Below are positions 13,305 to 22,162 of a stretch of DNA of 23,069 nt, piece by piece. The position numbers were made by a program, and so were the translations under genes. This DNA is from an uncultured Muribaculaceae bacterium (GTDB lineage: Bacteria; Bacteroidota; Bacteroidia; Bacteroidales; Muribaculaceae): NCBI GenBank assembly GCA_910578095.1, contig CAJTOZ010000034.1, forward strand, positions 1-23,069, written 5' to 3'. Positions within the stretch are counted from its first letter, which is position 1. The number at the start of each line of letters is the position of its first letter. The notes under the pieces were generated by a model. That model saw only the letters and a list, made by a program, of their open reading frames with translations, was not told where the DNA came from and did no database searches.

Positions 13305-13335
13305 CAAAGATACAAAATAGCGGCGTCACGGCAAA
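13305..13335 (-). promoter_or_regulatory. CobW gene promoter
   Basis: TTTG (13332-13335) and TATCTTTG (13305-13312) on the minus strand are separated by exactly 19 nt, a full consensus match. The start codon at 13280 is 24 nt past the -7 box. Confidence 0.82.
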
Positions 13336-13396
13336 ATTTACTTGTTGCGTGGCAGGCGCCGGGCATGATATAGTTGCAGTTATGTCGGGAAAATCG

Positions 13397-13444
13397 TCAA
13401 GGCCCTGGCACGGGTCGTTTTACGGCCGCATGCCAGGGCCTTGA
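13397..13444 (-). terminator. Perfect 14-bp stem terminator-like hairpin
   Basis: Arms 13397-13410 and 13431-13444 are exact inverted repeats beginning TCAAGGCC, with a 20-nt loop. It lies 18 nt past the DUF3256 stop, at the end of the helicase-DUF3256 operon and before the CobW promoter. No long T run follows, which is common for strong G+C-rich hairpins in this window. Confidence 0.75.
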
Positions 13445-13461
13445 GGTAAGGGGGCAACGGT

Positions 13462-14157
13462 TTACTTTTTTACAAATCGTGTGCCTTTGATGGTGTAGGA
13501 TATGCTTGGTCTCACCCATTGCAGGGCCTTGGGCTTGTCGGCATCGGTGAAGAAGCCGTCGATGGTGCGTGTGAGAGTGAGCATACCGCTATCCGGGTCG
13601 GTCGTGGCCGAAGCCGTGATGAAAGGCAGTGCGGCACGCACTTCGTCGGCATGTTTGCGGCCATCGCCGGTGAGCCAGTCGGCCAGCTGCGGTTCAGCCA
13701 AAAGCGGGCGCAGAGGCTCCCAACGGCTGCTGTACCACTCTATGCGGCTATCGGCCATGGGGTAGTGGAGTGTCTCGACAAGGGCCACCACTGTGTCTGT
13801 TCCGGCCCGGAACACCGCCAGCTCGTAGGCACAGCTGTCGCCACACTCGAAAGTGATGCGGCTGCCGGTGGAGGACGTCACGATGGCCCGGCCACCGGCG
13901 GCATCGCGCGATGGGCGCTGCACGCCGCTATTGTAGTAGTCGAGCATGTCGAGGCGCGTATTGACGGCCAACAGCGGGAGCACATCGTCCGGCGCCATGG
14001 CGAAAAACCATTGGGCCGAACCGGCATCGCGTGCGGTCATGGTGGCGCTGATGGGCGCGGCGGCCGATTGCTCCGGAGTGTCGGGCTCAGCCGCGGTTGC
14101 GGCTAAGGCTCCGCACAGAGTGGCCCATAGGATGAGTGCGTGGAGATGTCGGGTCAT
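13462..14157 (-). CDS. Secreted DUF3256 family protein
   Basis: The 231-aa protein resembles the DUF3256 family found in Bacteroidota, whose function is unknown. An N-terminal signal peptide (about 1-22, ending ALAATA) predicts export. The family-like block PDDVLPLLAVNTRLDMLDYYNSG (56-78, split by LLAVNTRLDML) is followed by a beta-rich body containing CGDSCAYEL. The ATG overlaps the stop of the helicase gene by 4 nt (ATGA at 14154-14157), so the two are translationally coupled. No catalytic motif is visible. Family assignment is from the pattern of conserved residues, not a search. Confidence 0.78.
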   Translation of the reverse strand: MTRHLHALILWATLCGALAATAAEPDTPEQSAAAPISATMTARDAGSAQWFFAMAPDDVLPLLAVNTRLDMLDYYNSGVQRPSRDAAGGRAIVTSSTGSRITFECGDSCAYELAVFRAGTDTVVALVETLHYPMADSRIEWYSSRWEPLRPLLAEPQLADWLTGDGRKHADEVRAALPFITASATTDPDSGMLTLTRTIDGFFTDADKPKALQWVRPSISYTIKGTRFVKK

Positions 14158-15881
14158 TTCCTGGATTTACGTTTGTATTTTTTGTCGGGCGCGCCACCGT
14201 CGGCTTTGCTCTTGCGTGTGGCGGCGCGGGCGTAGTCTTTTTCGGCATCGGCCACCTCGCTGAAGAGGCGCTTGCCGAGGAAGTCGGTGCCTTTGAGGGC
14301 GCTCACCACTCTGGCGGCGTCGGCCTTGCGTACATCGAAAAGCGAATATCCCGGCATCAGGTCGATGCGGCCCACGTCTACGCGTGGTCCCTGCACGGTG
14401 TGGTTGAGCAGGTCGATGAGGTTGCCGGCGTAGAAGCCATCGTTCTTGCCGGCGTTGACGTATATGCGCGCCATTCCGCGCTCGGCGGTACGGCGGTCTT
14501 TGTCGCGTGGTGCGTCGGATGTCTCACGGTGTTTTTTACGCTCGGGCTTGTCGGAGATGTTTTCGATGGCAGGCGCGTCCTTGTAGTAGTCGAGCAGCCG
14601 GTTGAACTCCAGGGAGAGCACACGCTTGAGGAGGTCGCGGGTGGAGAGCCACGACAGTTTCTTTTCCACGCCGGACACGTAGTGGTCTATCTCCTCTTCG
14701 TTCACGACCACCCGCTCCAGCCTGTCGGCCAGAGAATAGAGCTGCTTCTCGATGATGCGTTCGGGGGTAGGCACATCCTTGTGCTCGAATGTCTTGCCGA
14801 TGATGCGTTCGATTTCTCTCAGGCGTCCTTTCTCGCGCGAGTGGATGATGGCCACGCTTGTGCCCGCCTTGCCGGCGCGCCCGGTGCGTCCGGAGCGGTG
14901 GGTGTAGACGGCGGTGTCCTCGGGCAGTCCGTAGTTGATCACGTGCGTGAGGTCGTCCACATCTATGCCTCGCGCAGCCACATCGGTGGCCACGAGCATC
15001 GTTGTCACGTGGTCGCGGAACTTGCGCATGGTGAGGTCTCGCTGCTGCTGCGAGAGGTCGCCGTGGAGTGCGTCGGCGTTGTATCCGTCGTGGATGAGCG
15101 CGTCGGCGATTTCCTGTGTGTCGCGTCGGGTGCGGCAGAAGATGATGGCGTAGATGTTGGGATTGTAGTCGGCCACGCGCTTCAGGGTGGCGTACTTGTC
15201 GCGTGCGGGCACCATGTAGTAGATATGGCGGACGTTGGCCGCGCCTTCGTTGCGCGTGCCCACCACTATCTCCTTTGGCCCGCGCATGTAGCGCTTGGCT
15301 ATCTTGGCCACCTCGGCCGGCATTGTGGCCGAGAAAAGCAATAATTTGCGGTCGTCGGGCACATGGTCGAGTATTTCGTTGATACTGTCGACAAATCCCA
15401 TGTTGAGCATTTCGTCGGCTTCGTCGAGCACCACGGTGTGCACCCCTGAGAGGCTCACCACACCACGGTTTATGAGGTCGATGAGGCGTCCGGGCGTGGC
15501 CACGATTATCTGCACGCCGGCACGCAGCGCGCGTATCTGGCTTTCGATACTGGAACCGCCGTAGACGGGGAGCACCTCAACTTCGGGCATGTACTTGGAA
15601 AAGTCGGCGAGGTCGCCTGCTATCTGCAGGCATAATTCGCGGGTGGGAGCGAGGACGAGAGCCTGCGGCTCACGCCGCGAGCTGTCGATGAGCTGCAGCA
15701 GCGGCAGACCGAATGCGGCTGTCTTTCCTGTGCCCGTCTGGGCCAGGGCCACAAGGTCGCGGTTGTCGCCGAGCAGCTCGGGAATTACTTGCTCCTGCAC
15801 GGGCATCGGGTTCACAAACCCCATGTCGCCGATGGCACGGAGCAATTCGGGCATTACGCCCAGTTCTTCAAATGATGTCAT
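14154..15881 (-). CDS. DEAD-box RNA helicase with DbpA-like RNA-binding domain
   Basis: The 575-aa ATP-dependent RNA helicase unwinds RNA during ribosome assembly or mRNA turnover, in the DeaD/CsdA group. Motifs in order are the Q motif (FVNPMPVQEQ, 22-31), I AQTGTGKT (47-54), Ia PTREL (79-83), GG (108-109), Ib TPGR (129-132), II DEAD (153-156), III SAT (184-186), V about ATDVAARGID (298-307) and VI HRSGRTGR (328-335). A DbpA-type RNA-binding domain occupies about 472-545 (ARIYVNAGKNDG, then GYSLFDV), followed by a Lys/Arg-rich tail. Length is normal. A -7 box lies at 15905-15912. The DUF3256 gene follows with a 4-nt overlap. The RNA target is not evident. Confidence 0.95.
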   Translation of the reverse strand: MTSFEELGVMPELLRAIGDMGFVNPMPVQEQVIPELLGDNRDLVALAQTGTGKTAAFGLPLLQLIDSSRREPQALVLAPTRELCLQIAGDLADFSKYMPEVEVLPVYGGSSIESQIRALRAGVQIIVATPGRLIDLINRGVVSLSGVHTVVLDEADEMLNMGFVDSINEILDHVPDDRKLLLFSATMPAEVAKIAKRYMRGPKEIVVGTRNEGAANVRHIYYMVPARDKYATLKRVADYNPNIYAIIFCRTRRDTQEIADALIHDGYNADALHGDLSQQQRDLTMRKFRDHVTTMLVATDVAARGIDVDDLTHVINYGLPEDTAVYTHRSGRTGRAGKAGTSVAIIHSREKGRLREIERIIGKTFEHKDVPTPERIIEKQLYSLADRLERVVVNEEEIDHYVSGVEKKLSWLSTRDLLKRVLSLEFNRLLDYYKDAPAIENISDKPERKKHRETSDAPRDKDRRTAERGMARIYVNAGKNDGFYAGNLIDLLNHTVQGPRVDVGRIDLMPGYSLFDVRKADAARVVSALKGTDFLGKRLFSEVADAEKDYARAATRKSKADGGAPDKKYKRKSRK

Positions 15882-15904
15882 ATACTTGTTTGGTTATGCA
15901 TTTG

Positions 15905-15912
15905 CAAATATA
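15905..15912 (-). promoter_or_regulatory. -7 box of the helicase-DUF3256 operon
   Basis: TATATTTG on the minus strand is 23 nt before the helicase ATG. No clear TTTG box is found 19-21 nt upstream. The promoter lies in the 89-nt gap after the acyltransferase gene, so the operon need not be read through from upstream. Confidence 0.65.
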
Positions 15913-15970
15913 CAACACTTTTGCCAATAAATTGGTTTCGCGGCAGTAATAGCGCAATTTTATGTCGGTT

Positions 15971-16999
15971 TCAAGATCCCACCCGTGATATTTTACTGCG
16001 TATGAATCTTTCAACAGGAATGACGAAGAGGTAATGTATAAAAAAAGACAAGGCCACCGTGAGAACTAAAATAGTAAAAATCCTGACCAAGGGGACTAAT
16101 ACGATGTTTAGCTTAGTCAATATTATGTCGAAGTACTGTATATTTAGAACATGAATTAAATAGAAACTGAAACTGACATCTCCAAATTTGACGAGTGGAG
16201 TTAGCGTCAGTAGTTTATGATTGACTGAGACGGCATATAGTAATAGCAGTCCTATGGATGGCCACCACAAAATACTAAGATTATATGGAGATGGACAAGC
16301 ATACCATATAAGTGTTGTAATTATTAAAGCCGTCAGGGTGACAATCATTAGAAAATGGCATTTTGCTTGGCTAATATATGTATATATATATGGTTGCAGT
16401 AATTTCCATAGCAAAATTCCAAAAATGAAGTCTAACAATCGTGTCAGGGGGCTGATATAAATGATCCCGTCTTGTAGATGAGGTGGGATTATCGGAATGA
16501 TGAAGCATGCGTATATAATACAAACAGCGAAATATATCGTTATGAATTTTGTTCGCCATGATTTTATAATACTGCAAATGAAAGGAAATATAGCATAAAA
16601 GAAAAGAAAGTCAGAAAGACACCATCCTACGGCATTTCCGGAAAAATACCATTCTTTAGCCGGGATCCAAGATTGCAATAATAATAAGTTGCATATGTCA
16701 TGTATGCTGATAGATGATTTGAGGATAATTGCACCCACCAGACATAAGACATGAAGTGGATATATCTTTGAAAGCCTTTTGATAATGAACTTAATGATAC
16801 TTTCGTTATTTCCGCTATTTGTCTCTTTTTTAAAATAGCCTTGCGACATAACGAAACCACTTAAAATGAAAAAGAATGCGACTCCCATATCTCCACCGGC
16901 CGCAAATATTGCACCGTCTCCTTTGATATAGGAAATGTGATGAAAGAAAATTACAAGTGCGAAGATGCCTCTAAGAGCCTGAAGAGATTGAAAATACAT
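15971..16999 (-). CDS. Membrane-bound O-acyltransferase, Acyl_transf_3/OafA type
   Basis: The 342-aa integral membrane protein belongs to acyltransferase family 3, which acylates cell-surface sugars such as O-antigen, capsule or peptidoglycan. The N-terminus has the family signature: Arg10 in LQALRG, a His pair at 20-21 (FFHH), then FFFILSGFVMSQG (42-54). About ten hydrophobic segments follow up to residue 330, and the short C-terminus is basic. There is no SGNH extension. It is much richer in A+T than both neighbours (about 33% G+C in one 60-nt line against about 65% in mfd), and it lies between mfd and the helicase without other polysaccharide genes, so recent horizontal gain is likely. The start at 16999 puts the signature at the usual distance. 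The acceptor is unknown. Confidence 0.9.
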   Translation of the reverse strand: MYFQSLQALRGIFALVIFFHHISYIKGDGAIFAAGGDMGVAFFFILSGFVMSQGYFKKETNSGNNESIIKFIIKRLSKIYPLHVLCLVGAIILKSSISIHDICNLLLLQSWIPAKEWYFSGNAVGWCLSDFLFFYAIFPFICSIIKSWRTKFITIYFAVCIIYACFIIPIIPPHLQDGIIYISPLTRLLDFIFGILLWKLLQPYIYTYISQAKCHFLMIVTLTALIITTLIWYACPSPYNLSILWWPSIGLLLLYAVSVNHKLLTLTPLVKFGDVSFSFYLIHVLNIQYFDIILTKLNIVLVPLVRIFTILVLTVALSFFIHYLFVIPVERFIRSKISRVGS

Positions 17000-17056
17000 T
17001 GCGCAGAATGTGTTTTTTCGCCTTTTATAAGATATGAGATGTTGTAACTCCCTTCT

Positions 17057-20000
17057 TCAGAGGGGCTGTAGGGCGAGCACGGAGTCGAGTATCGCGACGG
17101 CTTCCTCTACGGTGGGCACCTGTGTCACGGCAAAACTGCGGCGTTCGCCATTCTGGCGTATGCGCACCCGTGTGGCATTCTCCTGCAGGTAGCGCACGAG
17201 GCGTCCGAACATGGGGCTCTGGTAGTAGGCCACATTGTTGTCGCCTACAAAGTAGAGATACATCGCGCCTTGCTTCAGCGCCACTTTTTCTATGCCGAGG
17301 CGCCGGGCGAGACGCCGCAGACGCGGGATGCGCAGGAGCTCGGCAGTCTCGGAGGGGATACGCCCGAAGCGGTCCTCGAGGCGCTCGCGGAACGCGCGCA
17401 GGTCGGTCTCGCGCTCGATGCTGTCGAGCTCGCGGTACAGGGCTATGCGTTCGCTTTCCTGAGGCACGTAGGCGGCCGGCAGCAGGAGTTCGAGGTCGGT
17501 TTCCACGGTGCAGTCGGCCACGAAATCATCGGCTCCGTCGGCAGTGGCTCCTTCTGTGGCGGTCTCGGCCTTGACGGCGTCGGCGAATTCCTGGGTGCGC
17601 AGTTCCGTGACAGCTTCTTTGAGTATTTTCTGATATGTCTCGTAGCCCAGGTCGGCAATGAAGCCGCTCTGCTCGGCGCCGAGCAGATTGCCGGCGCCGC
17701 GAATGTCGAGGTCCTGCATGGCTATGTGTATGCCCGAGCCGAGGTCGGAGAAGCTTTCTATGGCCTGCAGGCGCCGGCGGGCCACATCGCTCAGCGGCAC
17801 TGCCGGGGGCACGAGCAGGTAGCAGAAAGCCTTGCGGGCGCTGCGTCCCACGCGTCCGCGCAGCTGGTGCAGCTCGCTGAGGCCGAAATTCTGGGCGTTG
17901 TTGACGATGATGGTGTTGACGTTGGGCATGTCGATGCCGCTCTCCACGATAGTGGTGGCCAGCAGTACGTCGTAGTCGTGTGCCACAAAGTCGGCGATGG
18001 CTTTCTCGAGCTTCTCCGGAGGCATCTGTCCGTGGGCCACGATGGTGCGCGCATCGGGCACAAGCCGGTGCACCATGTTCTCGAGTTCGTAAAGGCCCTC
18101 GATGCGGTTGTTGATGAAGAACACCTGTCCGCCGCGTGCCATCTCGAAGTTTACGGCTTCGGCCACGATGTCGTCGCCGATGGCGTTGACGGATGTGAGG
18201 ATGGGGTGGCGGTTGGCCGGCGGAGTGGTGATGGACGAGAGGTCGCGGGCCCCCATGAGCGAGAACTGCAGTGTGCGCGGTATGGGCGTCGCGCTCATGG
18301 TGAGGGTGTCGACGCTCACCTTGAGTTGTTTCAGCTTTTCCTTTACGGCCACGCCGAATTTCTGCTCTTCATCGACCACAAGCAAGCCGAGATCCTTGAA
18401 TTTTACGGTCTTGCCTATGAGCTTGTGCGTGCCGATTATTATATCGATTTTGCCTTCGGCGAGGTCGTTGAGTATCTCGCGTGTCTCTTTCGGGGAGCGA
18501 GCCCGCGAGAGGTAGTCCACGCGCACGGGGAAATCGGCGAGGCGTTTGCTGAATGTCTGGTAGTGCTGGTAGGCGAGCACGGTGGTGGGTACGAGCACCG
18601 CTGTCTGCTTGCCGTCGGTAGCGGCTTTGAAGGCTGCCCGTATGGCTATTTCCGTTTTTCCGAAGCCCACATCGCCGCAAATGAGGCGGTCCATGGGGCG
18701 CTCGCTTTCCATGTCGGCTTTCACGGCCTGTGTGGCGGTGAGCTGGTCGGGGGTGTCCTCGTAGATGAATGATGCCTCCAGCTCGTGCTGCAGGTAGCTG
18801 TCCGGGGCGAAGGCGTGGCCGCGTTGCTGCTTGCGCTCGGCGTAGAGCTTGATGAGATCGCGGGCTATGTCCTTGAGCTTGCTCTTCGTGCGTTCCTTGA
18901 GGCGGTTCCATGTGCCGGAGCCTATGCGGTTCACTTTAGGCGGCACCCCTTCCTTTCCGCGGTATTTGGCGAGCTTGTGCAGGGCATGGATGCTCACGAA
19001 GATGATGTCGTTGTTGGCATACACGAGCTTTATCATTTCCTGCGTGCGGCCGCCCACATCGGTGCGCAGCAATCCGGCGAAGCGTCCCACGCCGTGGTCC
19101 ACATGCACTATGTAGTCGCCGGGCTCTATCTGTCCGAGTTCCTTGAGCGACAATGCCATGCGTCCGCTGCGGGCACGGTCGCTCTTGAGGGTGTATTTGT
19201 GGAAGCGGTCGAAAATCTGGTGGTCGGTGAACACGCACAGGCGCGTGGCGTGGTCCACGAATCCTTCGTGTAGCGTGCCTTCCACGGCGGTGAAGGGGAT
19301 GTCGTCGCCGCGGTCGGCGAAGATGGAGCGGAGACGCTCGAACTGGTGCTCGTTGTCGCTGAGGATGCAGAGGCGGTAGCCGTCGGCGATGAGGCGCCCG
19401 AAGGAGTCGGCTATGAGGTCGAAGTTTTTGTGGTAGATACCCTGGGGCGAGCAGTTGAAGTCAATGGCAGCGCGGCGGCCGGCGGCTATTTCGGGCGCGG
19501 CGATTAGCTCGATGCGCCCGAAGCGCGCGAGTGCGGCGGCGAAGCGTTCGGGGTCCACGACATTGCGCAGGGCGTCTTTCTCGCCTTCGTCGGCTATCAC
19601 GGCCGATTCGGCCGGCGTTTCGTCGGCTATCGCGCGCACGCGCGCAGAAAGGTAGTCGGCACTGCGCAGCGCTATCAGGGTGTCGGGGTGTATGTAGTCG
19701 AGCAGCGACATGTTTCCGGAGGCGCTGTCGCTGCCCACGTTGGCCGTGACGGATATCTGCTGCATGCGTCGTTCGCTGAGCTGCGTCTCCACGTTGAATT
19801 CGCGTATGCTGTCGATTTCGTCGCCGAAGAAGTCGAGGCGGTAGGGGAGCTCGTTGTTGTAGGCGTAGATGTCGAGAATGGAACCGCGCACGGCGAATTG
19901 TCCCGGCTCGTACACATAGTCCTCCTCGCGGAAGCCGTTGTCGCGCAGCCACCGCTGCGTGGACGTGAGGTCGGCGCCGGCCGAGGTGGTCAGGGTGAGG

Positions 20001-20413
20001 GTGTGGGCACTGATGTCGGCCTGTGAGGCCACCCGCTCGGCAAGAGCCTCGGGGTAGCTCACAATGAAGCGCAGGGTGCCTGCGGCTATGCGTTGCAGGG
20101 CTTCTATGCGCAGGATGCGGTTCGGTTCGTCGGGCTGGCCGTATTTTATGTCGCGTTTGTAGCCTGAGGGCATCATGGCCACGGCCTGCTCGCCGCACAG
20201 GCGCACCAGATCGAAGTACAGATAGCCGGCGTCGTCGAGCGAGTCGCCCACCACGAGTACGGGTTCCCGGTGCTGCGGCATGGTGGCCAGCATCACTGCT
20301 GAGGAACTTCCGGCGAGACCGTAGGCAGTGGCGTCGCTGCTCTTGAGAGCCGCGCGCATGGCTTTGGCGCGCGCGGGCGTCATGAAGCCGGCGATTAGTT
20401 CGGCGAGCGTCAT
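17057..20413 (-). CDS. mfd: Transcription-repair coupling factor Mfd
   Basis: The 1118-aa DNA translocase removes RNA polymerase stalled at lesions and recruits UvrA. A UvrB-like N-terminal module (about 1-320) contains the conserved YEPGQFAVRGSILDIY (168-183). The polymerase-interacting domain follows (GDYIVHVDHGVGRFAG, 432-447), then RecG-like motor lobes with P-loop GDVGFGKTE (580-588), DEEQ (681-684) and SATPIPRT (707-714). The second lobe contains the SGIDMPN-type and QLRGRVGRS motifs, and the TRCF C-terminal domain ends at the stop. Length is typical. The ATG overlaps the S41 protease stop by 4 nt (20410-20413), so translation is coupled. It is followed by the A+T-rich acyltransferase gene after 57 nt. 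Confidence 0.97.
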   Translation of the reverse strand: MTLAELIAGFMTPARAKAMRAALKSSDATAYGLAGSSSAVMLATMPQHREPVLVVGDSLDDAGYLYFDLVRLCGEQAVAMMPSGYKRDIKYGQPDEPNRILRIEALQRIAAGTLRFIVSYPEALAERVASQADISAHTLTLTTSAGADLTSTQRWLRDNGFREEDYVYEPGQFAVRGSILDIYAYNNELPYRLDFFGDEIDSIREFNVETQLSERRMQQISVTANVGSDSASGNMSLLDYIHPDTLIALRSADYLSARVRAIADETPAESAVIADEGEKDALRNVVDPERFAAALARFGRIELIAAPEIAAGRRAAIDFNCSPQGIYHKNFDLIADSFGRLIADGYRLCILSDNEHQFERLRSIFADRGDDIPFTAVEGTLHEGFVDHATRLCVFTDHQIFDRFHKYTLKSDRARSGRMALSLKELGQIEPGDYIVHVDHGVGRFAGLLRTDVGGRTQEMIKLVYANNDIIFVSIHALHKLAKYRGKEGVPPKVNRIGSGTWNRLKERTKSKLKDIARDLIKLYAERKQQRGHAFAPDSYLQHELEASFIYEDTPDQLTATQAVKADMESERPMDRLICGDVGFGKTEIAIRAAFKAATDGKQTAVLVPTTVLAYQHYQTFSKRLADFPVRVDYLSRARSPKETREILNDLAEGKIDIIIGTHKLIGKTVKFKDLGLLVVDEEQKFGVAVKEKLKQLKVSVDTLTMSATPIPRTLQFSLMGARDLSSITTPPANRHPILTSVNAIGDDIVAEAVNFEMARGGQVFFINNRIEGLYELENMVHRLVPDARTIVAHGQMPPEKLEKAIADFVAHDYDVLLATTIVESGIDMPNVNTIIVNNAQNFGLSELHQLRGRVGRSARKAFCYLLVPPAVPLSDVARRRLQAIESFSDLGSGIHIAMQDLDIRGAGNLLGAEQSGFIADLGYETYQKILKEAVTELRTQEFADAVKAETATEGATADGADDFVADCTVETDLELLLPAAYVPQESERIALYRELDSIERETDLRAFRERLEDRFGRIPSETAELLRIPRLRRLARRLGIEKVALKQGAMYLYFVGDNNVAYYQSPMFGRLVRYLQENATRVRIRQNGERRSFAVTQVPTVEEAVAILDSVLALQPL

Positions 20414-22110
20414 TTCTGCCGGTCGTTCTTGGATTGTGGTGCGGGGGTGGCCGTCAGCAGGCTGTCGTACTGAGCGGGGTGGTGCAGCAGGGCGCGTGCG
20501 CGGTCGAGGGTGGCATCGCCACGCAGCGAGCGTCGCACGAGGTCGCTGTCGGAGAAATATCGTCCGGATATTTCGTCGTCGAGAATCTCCACTATGTCGT
20601 CGCGGTTGTGGTCGAGATCGTGGTCGAGATTGTGGCGGAGCATGCCTTCGAGCACTGCGAACTGTGCCGCCACGGAGTCGTTGAGATAGCCTTCGCGCTC
20701 AGCGGCTTCGCGCAGTATCTTGAGGCCGGATTCGCACACCTTGTCGTAGCTGAAACGGTCGGGGTCGATAAAGCGCTTGAAATCGGCGAAGATGCTGTCG
20801 TTCACCAAAAACTCGTCGGCCGAGCCTATGCCTTCGGGATGCTGTGCGGCATAGCGTGTGGCGTAGTCGAAGGCCCAGTTGTCGGCGTAGATGTTGTAGA
20901 TGAGCCGGTTGATGTCCTTCTTGTCCACCTTTATGTCGGGTGTGATGCCACCGCCGTCGCGCACTTCCCTCCCGGCGCGTGTGTGGTATACGTTGGTGAG
21001 GCTGTCGGGTATGCGGGCCACTGTGCCGTCGGGGTTGCGGTGGCTGTAGTCGATGGCCTGGATGAGGCGTCCGCTGGGAATGTAATAGCGGCCCGTGGTG
21101 ATTTTGGCGTAGCCGCCGTAGGGCATCGGGCGTGTGGTCTGCACAAGGCCTTTGCCATAGCTGCGCTCGCCCACGATGACGGCACGGTCGAGATCCTGCA
21201 GCGATCCGGCCACAATCTCCGACGACGACGCCGTGCCACCGTCGGTGAGCACCACCAGCGGGGTGCGCCGAGCCTGCGGGGCCTGCGTGGTCTTGAACAC
21301 TTTCTCATTGCGGGTGTCGCGGCCGCGCGTGCGCACTATTTCGGTGCCTTTGTCGACAAAGTTGGACACCACCTGCACGGCGCTTTCCAGCAGACCGCCG
21401 CCATTGCCGCGCAAGTCGAGCACGATGCCTTTGAGCGCCGGCTCACGCAGGATGGAGGCTACGGCGTCCCGCACCTGTCCGGCGGATTTTTCGTTGAAGG
21501 TGGTGAGGCGAATGTAGCCAACGCTGTCGGGGAGCACGCCATAGTATGGCACGGGGTTCACTTTCACCACGCCACGTGTGATGTCGAACGACAGCAGGGA
21601 GTCTTCGACATAGGGACGGCGCACATCCACGCGCACATGAGTGCCGGCCTGCCCGCGCAGGCGCTTGCTGACATCGCTGATGTCGGCGTCGGCGCCTATG
21701 GTGTCGCCATCGATGCGCAGGATGCGGTCGCCGTGGCGAATGCCGGCTTCGCGGGACGGCGAGCCCCATTGTGGCTCTGAAAACATGATTTCCTTGCCGC
21801 GGCGCTGGATGGTGGAGCCCACTCCGCTGTATTGTCCCGACGATATGCTCAGAAGCTGGTCCTGCTCATCGGCCGGATAATACTCCGTGTAGGGGTCTAT
21901 CTCGCCGAGCATGGCATCGATCGCGGTGCGCATGGATCCGGCGGCATCGATGGTGTCGACGTACTGTGTCTGCAGTTCCTTGAACAGGGTGTTGAACACA
22001 TGCAGCTGGCGCGCCACTTCCGACTTGTTGCTGCGCGTGGTCGGGGTGGCGGCGCCTGCCGAGCCGAGGAGCATGGCGGCGGCACCGATGGTGAGCAGTA
22101 TTTTTTTCAT
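20410..22110 (-). CDS. S41 family C-terminal processing protease
   Basis: The 566-aa serine protease of the CtpA/Prc class trims periplasmic proteins near their C-termini. An N-terminal signal peptide (about 1-21, MKKILLTIGAAAMLLGSAGA) predicts export. A PDZ domain spans about 95-165 (GSPSREAGIRHGDRILRIDG). The catalytic core has the Ser295/Lys320 dyad (GTASSSEI and YGKG), spaced 25 residues as in CtpA proteases, and GIVLDLRGNGGGLL (228-241). The C-terminal region (about 430-566) is helical and acidic, as in long Bacteroidota members. The start follows a 52-nt gap after murI with no TAnnTTTG box, so expression probably comes from murI. Its stop overlaps the mfd start. Confidence 0.94.
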   Translation of the reverse strand: MKKILLTIGAAAMLLGSAGAATPTTRSNKSEVARQLHVFNTLFKELQTQYVDTIDAAGSMRTAIDAMLGEIDPYTEYYPADEQDQLLSISSGQYSGVGSTIQRRGKEIMFSEPQWGSPSREAGIRHGDRILRIDGDTIGADADISDVSKRLRGQAGTHVRVDVRRPYVEDSLLSFDITRGVVKVNPVPYYGVLPDSVGYIRLTTFNEKSAGQVRDAVASILREPALKGIVLDLRGNGGGLLESAVQVVSNFVDKGTEIVRTRGRDTRNEKVFKTTQAPQARRTPLVVLTDGGTASSSEIVAGSLQDLDRAVIVGERSYGKGLVQTTRPMPYGGYAKITTGRYYIPSGRLIQAIDYSHRNPDGTVARIPDSLTNVYHTRAGREVRDGGGITPDIKVDKKDINRLIYNIYADNWAFDYATRYAAQHPEGIGSADEFLVNDSIFADFKRFIDPDRFSYDKVCESGLKILREAAEREGYLNDSVAAQFAVLEGMLRHNLDHDLDHNRDDIVEILDDEISGRYFSDSDLVRRSLRGDATLDRARALLHHPAQYDSLLTATPAPQSKNDRQK

Positions 22111-22162
22111 CTGAGGATATTCTGTTGATACTATAATATAAGCATGGCGGCTGCGGCATTGT

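Noticed and set aside
17270..18772. Long plus-strand open frame inside mfd (and similar ones at 14136-15344, 20434-21780 and 12369-13373)
   Set aside because: All lie antisense to genes with complete catalytic motifs, have no promoters of their own and read as low-complexity antisense translations of G+C-rich codons.
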